Notes under the pieces: model-generated
The model's input: the letters and a program-made list of their open reading frames with translations, nothing else
Databases searched by the model: none
Told to the model about the DNA's origin: nothing
NCBI GenBank assembly: GCA_036924085.1
Contig: JAVGWX010000012.1
Span: 30,739,479 to 30,803,478, forward strand
Direction of reading: 5' to 3'
DNA from: Ariolimax columbianus
Lineage: Eukaryota; Mollusca; Gastropoda; Stylommatophora; Arionidae
DNA: 64,000 nucleotides
Made by a program: the position numbers and the translations under genes
In this document: piece by piece, positions 1 to 10,029 of the stretch
Numbering within the stretch: position 1 is the stretch's first letter
Layout: the number at the start of each line of letters is the position of its first letter

Positions 1-357
1 TGGATCGTGCTATGTACTAATGGATCAGTAAACAGATCAGTGAAGAATTGAGCCACGTGGGTCTATGTTGTCTGGCCTGCTAGAGAAAACAAAAAGCAAT
101 AGTTCATCCTTTGGAAGGTTCTATTCAAACTGCACAACTGAAGTACAGGCATTAATTAATGCTGGGGATATTATTATCAACAAAATAGATCAGTGGCATC
201 AGGTTGTCTTCTTTTCGGCTGCAATGTCGGTTCTGTAGACCCTCAAGAATAACAAACTGCCAGAGCTTAGAAACACTCGAGGTCAAGAGATAGGTAATGT
301 ATTGTGGATACCATGAAACACCTGAAAATGAGAGATAAGACAGGTTAACAAAGGAAG
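1..357. other. No recognisable feature
   Basis: I see no coding similarity, repeat or RNA in this stretch. The short open frames on the minus strand have no recognisable motif. Confidence 0.5.
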
Positions 358-850
358 GTGGCAAAAGATGGCAGCAAAAAGGCACAAATTAATCATCGAG
401 TACCATACAGAGAAATCAAGAACATCATCAGAATTCAGTATATACACCAATGGAGAGAAGACAGAAACATAAGTAGTACACCAGACCCAATGCACCAACC
501 CAAAAGAAATCAACAAACTACCTTATTTCGTCTGAGAACAGGACACTGCACACTACTAGAACATCTATACAGACTGAAGATCTCACAAACACAGATGAGT
601 GCCCATGTGGAACAGGAGGCCAGAACCCTGAGCATATTCTACAGGAATGCCCAATCTATAGCAAATGAGATACCAGACCTGGCCAGAGGGTGCGGAACTG
701 AAACAAAAGCTGTAGGGCAGCCGCTCCGATCTGGTGAAGACTACAGACTTCATCATGGTGACTGGCCTGCAGATATAACATGACCAAAAGATCCTGAACG
801 CAAAAAAAAAAAAAGAAGAAGCAAAGGAAGGAGCAGCAGACGAAGAAATA
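358..850 (+). pseudogene. LINE-J2 3' end relic (ORF2 C-terminus plus A/GAA tail)
   Basis: The translation carries the tail of a non-LTR retrotransposon polyprotein downstream of RNase H: a SKKAQINH...YREIKNIIR linker, then FRLRTGHC. After that the frame shifts, and the cysteine/histidine knuckle DECPCGTGGQNPEH...C continues in the next frame at about 590-650. Several stops follow. The copy ends with GAACGCA and an A-rich, GAA-containing tract at 795-830, which fits a LINE tail. The upstream RT and RNase H are missing, so this is a 5'-truncated dead insertion. Family assignment rests on the FRLRTGH and CxC-H-C motifs; the exact clade is not determined. Confidence 0.75.
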
Positions 851-904
851 GAACAGACAATCCACTTCCGAGAAAGTGGGACGCTTGTCCAGTCAATATG
901 GAAA

Positions 905-1225
905 ATCTACAAAATGAGAGACAGCAGTCACTGCTTTGGCCTAGCGGAACATGTTATCCTGTTACGCGTGGGAGCAGGACAATACGGTTTTAATGGCCAC
1001 TTACACCGGCTAAAATTGGTTCTATGTACGTGCAGGTAGCACGGATAGCCGAACATGTTCTCTAGGGAGATTATAACATTGGACAAGTGTGTACAAGAAA
1101 CGTTAAAGAAACACTGGCACACGAAAACGAGAGTGTCCGTATAACTGGACTGCACATGTAAACATAATTTTTTTAATGTGACGAGGGAGAAGAAGAAGAA
1201 CAAGAAGAAGAAGAAGATGAATAAG
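905..1225 (+). pseudogene. Second LINE C-terminal relic with GAA tail
   Basis: A degraded frame reads LLRVGAGQYGFNGHLHRLKL, which corresponds to the FRLRTGH-type linker of LINE ORF2. The next frame gives AEHVL and then a stretch ending in ITGLHM, matching the usual C-terminal end (VR-TGL-M). The copy closes with an imperfect (GAA)n/(CAAGAA) tract at 1187-1222, as in LINE-J. It lies directly behind the relic ending near 850, in the same orientation. Multiple stops and frameshifts make it non-functional. Confidence 0.6.
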
Positions 1226-1970
1226 AATCCATTACAGTTGACCTACGTTGTGGAGATTGTATCTGAACTAAATTGAAGATGGTAGATGACAAGAGAGTTT
1301 TACCAAACGCATCAACCGCACAAGCCTATAATACCAAATAGCAAGGATTTACATTTCAGGTGTTTCCAACCTGGTGCTCGCGAGTACCACTGTGCTCTTT
1401 TAATAACATTTGGCGCTCGCGCTATGCAAGTAAAAATGTGCTAGCGTGCACCAATGCTCGTAAGGCCCCTTTTTCTATTCAAACTCGATTTTGCAAACCT
1501 AAACAAACAATGTTGCTATCGATCCATTATATCTTAGGCGACCAGAAAGTTGTTAAGCTGCGTGTTTGCTGCAAGTAAACGTATTTACCGCTCTATGTTT
1601 TAAAATATTTCTCATTGCTGACTTGATTCGGAGATTCCCCGATGCTGGTCAGGGTCAGCTCCCGCACTTAATATTACACGTGAGCGGTGCTCGCAATCTT
1701 AAACGGTTGAGAACCCCTGGTTTGCGGCAATAGGAATCAAATAAAACAAGACCAATTGACGGCGTTAAAGAAACATTAAAAGTCAGGTACTAACAATAAA
1801 AACGGCAATATATTTAGCTCACGAAAGGACACTGAACTTGATTCTTATACCCAAAAAGACAGGAGGCGTGCTTTCTCGACTCTGCCATTCAGACGCCCCT
1901 CATCGACCCGAGTGCCAATCATTTTTTAATGACACCATCTTGATTTTGATCCTTATCCTTCCACACAAAG
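1226..1970. other. No recognisable feature
   Basis: No coding or repeat signal was recognised. The short + strand frames at 1360-1578 and 1838-2119 show no known motif. Confidence 0.4.
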
Positions 1971-1975
1971 TGCAG

Positions 1976-2458
1976 GACAACACTGCTTCTCTCCATTATC
2001 TCCCCTCGGTTCAGATTTGCGGGGTTGTGTTTGAAGAAATCAGTCTGTGCTGTCAATTTCTGGATTGTATTCGCTGTGCTTGTCTAACCATTCGATATTT
2101 ATGGTTGCACACGGTTTAACCCATAGATGCTCTGTTTTTCTCCATGGAGAATCTCAACCCATAGATGCTCTGTTTTTCTCCATGGAGAATCTCAACCCAT
2201 AGATGCTCTGTTTTTCTCCATGGAGAATCTCAACCCATAGATGCTCTGTTTTTCTCCATGGAGAATCTCAACCCATAGATGCTCTGTTTTTCTCCATGGA
2301 GAATCTCAACCCATAGATGCTCTGTTTTTCTCCATGGAGAATCTCAACCCATAGATGCTCTGTTTTTCTCCATATGTTTGGGGAATCTAAAAACAACGAC
2401 ACTGCTGCTCTTCATTATCTGCTCGCGGTTCAGATTTGCGGGGTTTTGTTTGAAGACA
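1976..2458. repeat. 38-bp tandem array with flanking duplicated segment
   Basis: A 38-bp unit repeats about 6.7 times from 2119 to 2373 with almost no variation. Each unit holds the perfect palindrome TCTCCATGGAGA. On either side lies a diverged copy of the same roughly 60-bp segment (1976-2035 and 2396-2458, sharing GGTTCAGATTTGCGGGG), so the array sits between two direct repeats. Frames through it are artefacts. Confidence 0.9.
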
Positions 2459-2629
2459 TCATGTACTGAAATCTTAGCACGCGACTAAAGTCGTGGATGC
2501 TGTAGTTGAATATGTTATGCATGTTTAAGTTGCATGGACAGTAACCATTTTTAGTCGCAATTTACTACAGGCTTTGAACACTGTTATTGTCCAGTCTGTC
2601 TTCAATGGGTTTCACTAACAACAACTACA

Positions 2630-2975
2630 ATTAATGTTGTTCTGTTTCTGTTTAATAAGTATCGACGTCACTGAACTCCGGGCATACCCATAGGTGCTCA
2701 GTCACTATCAGTAAGTGGTGAACGGTCTGGATGCTGATGATCCATGGTTGTAAACTCTCTACTCCGTCCTCTCATGCGCCCCACTTTCCCTCGAAGCTCG
2801 TTGATGTCAAAACTTTGCAGCATGTGGATTGCTGATTCATCTATTTCAGTGGCCTCATCCAATAGACGGCCGCTGATTTATTTCAAAATGTCATTCCTAT
2901 CCAACACTAACGTGCCCATGATCAGAGCTTGTGAAGCCAAGATGTCATCTCTTTCCTTGTCATAAACCCCAGCAT
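2630..2975 (-). pseudogene. LINE-K 3' end relic (RNase H tail and 3' UTR)
   Basis: On the minus strand the translation runs ILASQALIMGTLVLDRNDIL, then RLLDEATEIDESAIH and RGKVGRMRGRSRE, then a stop and a 3' UTR containing CAGTGACGTCGA. The same order occurs at 59.64-60.06 kb (+). It corresponds to the end of a LINE RNase H domain (after the GNERAD motif) and its C-terminal extension. An in-frame stop lies after DILK. The copy is 5'-truncated. Confidence 0.75.
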
Positions 2976-3074
2976 GATCCATGTCAACCACTGCAGGTAT
3001 GAGGTCTCAACAGCTGCTGTCCACTCGTATCTAATCCCTCCCTTCGGTACCTTCTGAAGTATGTGGATCTACGT

Positions 3075-3947
3075 AACTTATCATGTCACAGAAAAGTCTC
3101 TTCTTTGCCCTCTTCTTGCTCTTCTGCTGCTTCTGCTTGCTCTTCTAATTCTATTTTTCTTGTTCTTATGCTTGTTCTTATTGTTATTCTTGTTCTGTTC
3201 TTCTTGTCTCTTTGCTTGTTCTTTATCCGCTTCTTGTTCTTATTTTCTTGTCCTTTTCCTTGTTCTTTATCCGCTTCTTGTTCTGTTCTTCTTGCCCCTC
3301 TGCTTGTTTAACTTGTTCTGTTCTTCTTGCTCCTCTGTTTGTTTTACTTGTTCTGTTCTTCTTGTCCTTCTGTTTGTTTTACTTGTTCTGTTCTTCTTGC
3401 CCCTCTGTTTGTTTTACTTGTTCTGTTCTTCTTGCTCCTCTGTTTGTTTTACTTGTTCTGTTCTTCTTGTCCTTCTGCTTGTTCTTTCTCCGCTACTTGT
3501 TCTGTTCTTCTTGCCCCTCTGCTTGTTTTACTTGTTCTGTTCTTCTTGCCCCTCTGTTTGTTTTACTTGTTCTGTTCTTCTTGCCCCTCTGTTTGTTTTA
3601 CTTGTTCTATTCTTCTTGCCCCGTTGTTTGTTTTACTTGTTCTGTTCTTCTTGTCCTTCTGTTTGTTCTTTCTCCGCTACTTGTTATGTTCTTCTTGCTC
3701 CTCTGTTTGTTTTACTTGTTCTGTTCTTCTTGCCCCTCTGTTTGTTCTTTCTCCGCTTCTTGTTTTGTTCTTCTTGTCCTTCTGCTTGTTCTTTCTCCGC
3801 TTCTTGTTCTGTTCTTCTTGTCCTTCTATTTGTTCTTTCTCCGCTACTTGTTCTGTTCTTCTTGTCCTTCTGTTTGTTCTTTCTCCGCTACTTGTTCTGT
3901 TCTTCTTGCTCCTCTTTTTGTTTTACTTGTTCTGTTCTTCTTGCCAA
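3075..3947. repeat. Pyrimidine-rich 44/35-bp minisatellite, block 1
   Basis: Interspersed 44-bp and 35-bp units, differing by a 9-bp insert, share the core CTTGTTCTGTTCTTCTTG. The + strand is almost purely T/C with scattered G. All three + frames are open for long distances and give Leu/Phe/Cys/Ser-rich translations of up to 367 codons, but the unit lengths are not multiples of three and no gene is indicated. The first part (3075-3230) is diverged. The array stops abruptly at a LINE fragment. Confidence 0.95.
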
Positions 3948-4300
3948 AGTTTCTGCAAAGTTTCTTCGCTTTAGTTTCCCATTTCCCAAATTGTTTAGTC
4001 TCTGGTGCATTGGATGGTCCGTCAGTCTTCGGAGTTTCTCTGACTGCAGCTGGGCTCTGCAGTCTCTTCTATCGGTCATGGATTGCAGTTTTGTAATCTT
4101 TTCAAGTTCTACAATTGGCGTTGACTTCATGCCACCTGTTATAATTCTCATGGCTTGGTTTTGAAGTTTGTTAACTTTATCGAAGTTCGCCTTCGCTGCT
4201 GTTGTCCATGCCGCAATGCCATACTCGAGAACTGGTCTCACTCTTCCAGTATACAGTTTCTTTAGTATGCCTTCGTCTGCTCCCCAGCTTGTGCCAGCAA
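3945..4300 (-). pseudogene. LINE-J fragment (RT thumb/connection region)
   Basis: The minus-strand frame reads LAGTSWGADEGIL, then LYTGRVRPVLEYGIAAW, then LQNQAMRIITGGMKSTPI, and ends near LKRRNFAET. This is the conserved region just after the RT domain of RNase-H-bearing LINEs. The copy at 42.6 kb (+) matches it closely over the shared part. The frame is open here, but it is cut at about 3945 where the minisatellite begins, so RNase H and tail are missing. Its 5' side joins the rRNA-derived cassettes in the same orientation. Confidence 0.85.
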
Positions 4301-4376
4301 GACCCAGACGGTAGTGCTCTCGATTTGTCAGTCGTTCTACAGTATTAGGCGTGTTCAGTCAAATAAAGCGGCAGGT

Positions 4377-4412
<36 letters not shown>

Positions 4413-4725
4413 GCGAGACTATCAAGTTACTTAGAGGGTGGCCCCAGATTTTCGAGGGTCTAATTCCAGCACATGTTCACTATTAGACCCCCCGAAGGTG
4501 CTCTCTTTTGACTGTCATTCTACACTATTGGCGTGTTTAGTCAATTTTAGCCTCAGGCTCCACTCCTGATAGTGCTCTTCCGTCAATTCCTTTATCAAAC
4601 ACTGTATGCAGACCAACCGAGCCTCAGAGGGCATAACCCCAGATTTCTAAGGGTCTAAATCCAGCACCAGTTCCATATTAGACCCCAGAGAAGTGGTCTC
4701 GGCATGTCAGTTATTTCAGTGTTGG
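4301..4725 (-). repeat. Tandem 18S-derived cassettes between 18S and LINE-J
   Basis: Two additional degraded copies of the conserved 18S stretch around GAATTGACGGAAGG and TTTGACT(C/G/A)AACACG occur at about 4355-4415 and 4540-4600. They are spaced about 181 and 196 bp from each other and from the main 18S copy. Each is followed by a spacer with GAGAGCAC and GGGTCTAATA. The spacer partly resembles the next part of 18S (GATTGACAG...GAGAGC) and, further on, the 28S 3' region (TAATAGGGAACGTG). The last spacer runs straight into LINE-J at about 4300. Confidence 0.75.
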
Positions 4726-5964
4726 CCGTGTTGAGTCAAATTAAGCCGCAGGCTCCACTCCTGGTGGTACCCTTCCGTCAATTCCTTTAAGTTTCAGCTT
4801 TGCAACCATACTTCCCCCGGAACCCAAACACTTTGGTTTCCCGGAAGCTGCCCGCAGAGTCATCGAAGCAACTCCTGCGGATCGCTAGTCGGCATCGTTT
4901 ATGGTCAGAACTACGACGGTATCTGATCGTCTTCGCGCCTCTGACTTTCGTTCTTGATTAATGAAAACATTCTTGACAAATACTTTCGCAGTAGCTCGTC
5001 TTGCGGCGATCCAAGAATTTCACCTCTAGTGCCGCAATACGAATGCCCCCGTTTGTCCCTGTTAATTATTACCTCCAGTTCCGAAAACCAACAAAATAGA
5101 ACCGAGGTCCTATTCCATTATTCCATGCACCATTATTCAGGCAGCCGAGGCCTGTATTGAACACTCTAATTTTTTCAAAGTAAACGCGCCGGCCGCCCAG
5201 GACGCTCAGCGAAGAGCACCCGTGGGAGAGAGCCGGCAGACGGTAGGGCAGGAGACCACGAGCAGTGAACCGGCGCGAGCCGGACCGCCCGCCTGCGCCT
5301 GAGATCCAACTATGAGCTTTTTAACTGCAACAACTTTAATATACGCTATTGGAGCTGGAATTACCGCGGCTGCTGGCACCAGACTTGCCCTCCAATAGAT
5401 CGTCGTTAAAGGGTTTAAAGTGTACTCATTCCAATTACGGGGCCTCGAAAGATTCCCGTATTGTTATTTTTCGTCACTACCTCCCCGTGCCGGGAGTGGG
5501 TAAGTTGCGCGCCTGCTGCCTTCCTTGGATGTGGTAGCCGTTTCTCATGCTCCCTCTCCGGAATCGAACCCTGATTCCCCGTTACCCGTTACAAACATGG
5601 TAGGCATGTCACGTACCATCGACATTTGATAGGGCAGACATTTGAAAGATGCGTCGCCGGCACATGAGGCCATGCGATCAGCACAAAGTTATCCAGAGTC
5701 ACCAGTGGGGACGCCGCAACCCCGCGAGGGGAAACGACGATTGGTTTTGAACTAATAAAAGCGCTCTTTCCGCGAGGGTCGGAGCTTGGTAAGCATGTAT
5801 TAGCTCTAGAATTGCCACAGTTATCCAAGTAGGATCGTGTCATCTAAGGAACCTCGACTGATTTAATGAGCCATTCGCGGTTTCACCGTGAGACAGTGTG
5901 AACTTAGACATGCATGGCTTAATCTTTGAGACAAGCATATGACTACTGGCAGGATCAACCAGAT
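4726..5964 (-). rRNA. Partial 18S rRNA, 5' two-thirds (pseudogene)
   Basis: On the minus strand this begins with CTGGTTGATCCTGCCAGT at about 5962 and runs co-linearly with eukaryotic 18S for about 1.24 kb. It passes GCCAGCAGCCGCGG and GGAATTGACGGAAGG and stops after ACTCAACACGG. The E23-type variable region is GC-rich and gastropod-like. The last ~600 bases of 18S are missing. Universally conserved sites carry changes, for example AGCTCATAG instead of AGCTCGTAG near 5312, so a functional gene is unlikely. Beyond the cut, repeated cassettes and a LINE follow instead of ITS1. Confidence 0.95.
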
Positions 5965-6603
5965 ATATGTCGGAGACGTACGTACAGCACACAGGTCGGC
6001 GGAGGAAGGGTGTGTAAAAAGCCTCGCTGGGACGACGGCCGCAGGGACCGACTGACGGGACGGACGGACGGACGGTTTGTTCCACCCGTCCCTCACTCCG
6101 TCGACCTAGGACCGCCTGACAGGGGCCTCCCACACGCACCAGACGACCGACCGACCGGGCTCGCTCGAGGAGGGATGGCAGCGCTCTGTGCAGAACGGAT
6201 CCCAACGACCTCGGCGACGAATTTCACTGGGACTAGAGACAATTTGGCCTGCCGGCCTGCCCTTCTCCGTAGGAGAACGCAGGGCCTCGAGGCAACGATT
6301 CCTGCTTTCCATTTGCCGGTCACAAGCTCTTTGCGAGAGTCGGACCACCAGCGAGACGTACTGTCGAGCTCTGCTATAAGCCTTAGATAAATCACCACGG
6401 ACGGACCACGTTTCCTGATACGGACCAGACCAGCGCACCTCGGTGGAGGAGCCGCTGCAACAAACCGCACCCAATTCGCTCTACGGGGAAAGGCAGGCGA
6501 GCGTTTTCCGCAAGCCCGCGCTATCGCTCCGCCTGGCGGGACTGAGATCGCTTTACGAACACTGGTTGAAATTGAGTCGCTGCGGCGAGACAACTACCCC
6601 AGA
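5965..6603 (-). other. GC-rich 5' external transcribed spacer-like sequence
   Basis: About 640 bp immediately upstream of the 18S 5' end are clearly richer in GC than the rest of the window and contain (GGAC)n-like runs near 6055-6075. Position and composition fit the 5'ETS of an rDNA unit, which suggests genomic or pre-rRNA origin rather than mature 18S. The stretch ends sharply at 6603 where the minisatellite resumes. No Pol I promoter was recognised. The open frames here are by-products of composition. Confidence 0.6.
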
Positions 6604-8110
6604 TGTTCTTTCTCCGCTTCTTGTTCTGTTCTTCTTGTCCTTCTGTTTGTTCTTTCTCCGCTACTTGTTCTGTTCTTCTTGTCCTTCTGCTTGTTCTTTC
6701 TCCGCTTCTTGTTCTGTTCTTCTTGTCCTTCTGTTTGTTCTTTCTCCGCTTCTTGTTCTGTTCTTCTTGTCCTTCTGTTTGTTCTTTCTCCGCTACTTGA
6801 TCTGTTCTTCTTGTCCTTCTGTTTGTTCTTTCTCCGCTACTTGTTCTGTTCTTCTTGCTCCTCTGTTTGTTTTACTTGTTCTGTTCTTCTTGTCCTTCTG
6901 TTTGTTCTTTCTCCGCTACTTGTTCTGTTCTTCTTGCTCCTCTGTTTGTTTTACTTGTTCTGTTCTTCTTGTCCTTCTGTTTGTTCTTTCTCCGCTACTT
7001 GTTCTGTTCTTCTTGTCCTTCTGTTTGTTCTTTCTCCGCTACTTGTTCTGTTCTTCTTGCTCCTCTGTTTGTTTTACTTGTTCTGTTCTTCTTGTCCTTC
7101 TGTTTGTTCTTTCTCCGCTACTTGTTCTGTTCTTCTTGTCCTTCTGTTTGTTCTTTCTCCGCTACTTGTTCTGTTCTTCTTGCTCCTCTGTTTGTTTTAC
7201 TTGTTCTGTTCTTCTTGTCCTTCTGTTTGTTCTTTCTCCGCTACTTGTTCTGTTCTTCTTGCTCCTCTGTTTGTTTTTCTTGTTCTGTTCTTCTTGCCCC
7301 TCTGTTTGTTCTTTCTCCGCTACTTGTTCTGGTCTTCTTGCTCCTCTGTTTGTTTTACTTGTTCTGTTCTTCTTGCCCTTCTGTTTGTTCTTTCTCCGCT
7401 ACTTGTTCTGTTCTTCTTGTCCTTCTGTTTGTTCTTTCTCCGCTACTTGTTCTGTTCTTCTTGTCCTTCTGTTTGTTCTTTCTCCGCTACTTGTTCTGTT
7501 CGTCTTGCTCCTCTGTTTGTTTTACTTGTTCTGTTCTTCTTGTCCTTCTGTTTGTTCTTTCTCCGCTACTTGTTCTGTTCTTCTTGCTCCTCTGTTTGTT
7601 TTACTTGTTCTGTTCTTCTTGCCCCTCTGTTTGTTCTTTCTCCGCTACTTGTTCTGTTCTTCTTGCTCCTCTGTTTGTTTTATTTGTTCTGTTCTTCTTG
7701 CCACTCTGTTTGTTTTACTTGTTCTGTTCTTCTTGCCCCTCTGTTTGTTCTTTCTCCGCTACTTGTTCTGTTCTTCTTGCTCCTCTGCTTGTTTTACTTG
7801 TTCTGTTCTTCTTGTCCTTATGCTTGTTCTTCTTGTTCGCGTTGTTCACTTTGTTCTGGTCCACTTGCTCTTCTCTTGTTTTACTTGTTCTGTTCTACTT
7901 GTTCTTGTTTTTCTTGTTCTTCTTGTTTCTCTTGCTCTGTTTGCTCTTAATGTTCTTCTTGCTATTTTGTTCTTGTCATTCTACTTGTTCTTCTTGCTAT
8001 TTTGTTCTTGTCCTTCTACTTGTTCTTGTTGCTATGTTGTTCTTGTTCTTCTACTTGTTATGGTTCTATTCGTGCATCACGTGCTTGTTTTTCTTGTCAT
8101 GTAGTAGAGG
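6604..8110. repeat. Pyrimidine-rich 44/35-bp minisatellite, block 2
   Basis: The same 44/35-bp family as at 3.1-3.9 kb, in the same orientation, with cleaner units. From about 7820 it decays into irregular CTTGTTCTT-type repeats. All three + frames stay open over more than 1.2 kb (apparent 553-, 437- and 423-codon frames), which no real gene would do. The strand asymmetry (T/C against A/G) makes triplex (H-DNA) formation possible. It flanks the rDNA/LINE block on the other side. Confidence 0.95.
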
Positions 8111-8576
8111 TTTGCGTAACATTATTTCACATAATGAGATTGCTTTCCTCAAACACAACCCTATTTAGTAGCCCTGTAGTGCGTCCGTACAGTTCTATTG
8201 GATAGAACACGTTACAACAAGTACAGCAGTAAAATGGAGGAGGAAAGTGGGGTAGAATAGGACACAGTCTCAGAAATAAGTCTGAGATCATAACCAGACA
8301 TGCGCTGGATTGGAACCCACATGGAATTTGACTTGTGGGAAGGTCAAGAAACACGTCGTGGCGAAAGATCAAAGAAGAAAAATCAATCCTAGTCGTGAGC
8401 TAACTCAAGAACAGGGCACACACTGGGTACATATGGAGAGCCCCTGTTGGGCCGTATGCTGATAGGGCAGCTAGATAAATAAATAATGGATGATGACGAC
8501 ATCTACACTAGGATGAAGTGGATCTATTCTCTTCTCTCAAGCTAGGGTCATCGGGATCTAAACCAGGATCCCCATT
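8111..8576. other. No recognisable feature
   Basis: Unique-looking sequence with no coding motif recognised. A short (AAAT)-like run lies at 8475-8487. Confidence 0.4.
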
Positions 8577-8873
8577 TTATGGTACCAAGTAAAGTAAAGT
8601 AAAGTAACCCATAACATTGCTGCCGTAGGGGTGTGAGGTGTTAGCGATCTCACATTTCAAAGGCTCGTCTTTATAAGAGAGGTAGCCATCTCTTTTCCCT
8701 CGCCGCTTTTACTTCCCGGACTGAACCGGTACCCATTTAATCCTAGGTCGACCCGGGAGCCATTGCGGTTTGAAAAAACACGACCGCCTCAACTGGGGAA
8801 TGAACCCAGGACCAATCAGATGCGAAGCCAGAGCGCTAACCACTGCGCTACGCGGCTCCCTTATGGTACCAAG
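8577..8873 (-). mobile_element. SINE-1 copy 1, tRNA-headed, with 13-bp target-site duplication
   Basis: The element body is 8590-8860 on the minus strand. It starts with a tRNA-like head with an A box (TAGCGCAGTGGTTAG) and a B box (GGGTTCATTCCC), continues with a conserved core (GGTACCGGTTCAGTCCGGG, then GTGAGATCGCTAACACC), and ends in a (TTTAC)n tail at 8590-8606. TTATGGTACCAAG occurs on both sides (8577-8589 and 8861-8873), a textbook duplication from LINE-mediated insertion. This is the most complete of three copies in the window. Confidence 0.9.
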
Positions 8874-10029
8874 CAAACTGGAAATTGGAGACAGACGGAC
8901 AAGGAAATAAATCAGGAAATAGATAAACTTGCAATCCCTTGAAACCAATGACGCGTCTGCTATCGATGCGTCAGTGTAATGAGAAACTGTGAAATATCTT
9001 GCCTCTTCAGTTTAAAACAGATAGACTTCTTAAGCCTTTGTTAGGAAAGTTTCAGAATCCAATTTTAACGTGTAACAGTTGGAGTGATTCAGCGGTTCAT
9101 AGCCTGCATTCATTGTTGCCCGTGTCAAGGTTACACTGGCTTCGTCGGTTTCTTTTTGAAAATATTTATTCGTACAATTAAAGATAGTCTAAAAACAGAC
9201 ACTGCTGTCCGGGATGAAGTCTTTGAGACTTTTTTTGTAATAGGCCTACGATTTTAACGTGTAGAGGTGGTAAGTCCCCTTCAGCGCTAACTTCACTTCC
9301 ATGACAGTAAGCCAGGTATGTATTTACACCTGCACCAACTGGAACTTGTTGAAAACCAGAATTGAACTTAGTACCTTAGACGTGAGAAGTGAGCGCTCTG
9401 CAGATTAGCTGCTTAGACTATCGCACATTTAGTAGCTACTCGTTTTACGGCGATTCGTTTTACAATAATTCATTTTTACAATTCTTCTCGCTGTTGTTGA
9501 AAGTTACTTAGTTAAGTCTTAACTACGTTAATTTGGTAGCAGGTTACAAGTGGTTTCTAGTACATGCCGAGACGTACTTTAAAGGCTGGATCGAAGTTTT
9601 TCCTAGCTGTACTACAATTCGTGACTCCTCAATAAGCGCACTACTATATGTGTCGATGCCCACTATGTTGGCCAGACTGCTGTGAAAGAACCTGTTTTCA
9701 TGAGCACAAACGAAGACGTCATATGGGATCTTGCTCAGTATGTTTCATTGGACTCTGATTACACTTCCCTCGAACAAGGCATTATCAAATGTCTTCTAAA
9801 ATGTATATCCGCTATCATTAATGACCAGTATGAAAGGTATGTAAAACACAACTTGATCTGAGTGTCATGGAATGAAACCTGAGTAGACATGACATCAAGT
9901 AATTTAATCACAGAGGAAGACTTGACAATATTCAACGTAAAGATATCACTATACTGCTGCATTCCGGTTATAGAAATGTACAGATGACATGTGAGATACC
10001 AGGTCTGATGCTATTTGAGATGACATATT
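8874..10029. other. Mostly unassigned; weak tRNA-like SINE head on minus strand at 9290-9425
   Basis: The minus strand near 9425-9330 reads like a degraded tRNA-derived head, with GCGATAGTCTAAGCAG and, about 45 bases later, AGTTCAATTC as a possible B box. The rest shows no coding motif. A roughly 40-bp segment at 9597-9640 resembles 20236-20275, which hints at a further uncharacterised interspersed repeat. Confidence 0.35.

Noticed and set aside
2744..2965. 73-codon + strand frame as a small gene
   Set aside because: The opposite strand carries a clear LINE-K relic, which explains the open frame.
4726..5964. A functional 18S rRNA gene
   Set aside because: The 3' third is missing, conserved positions are altered and LINE sequence replaces ITS1.
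6443..8168. Open frames of 553, 437 and 423 codons (+ strand), and 367, 294 and 215 codons at 3.06-4.16 kb
   Set aside because: They lie in the pyrimidine minisatellite where all three + frames are open at once. Unit lengths of 44 and 35 bp shift frame every unit, and the 553-codon frame also crosses the rDNA spacer. No domain, no conserved start.
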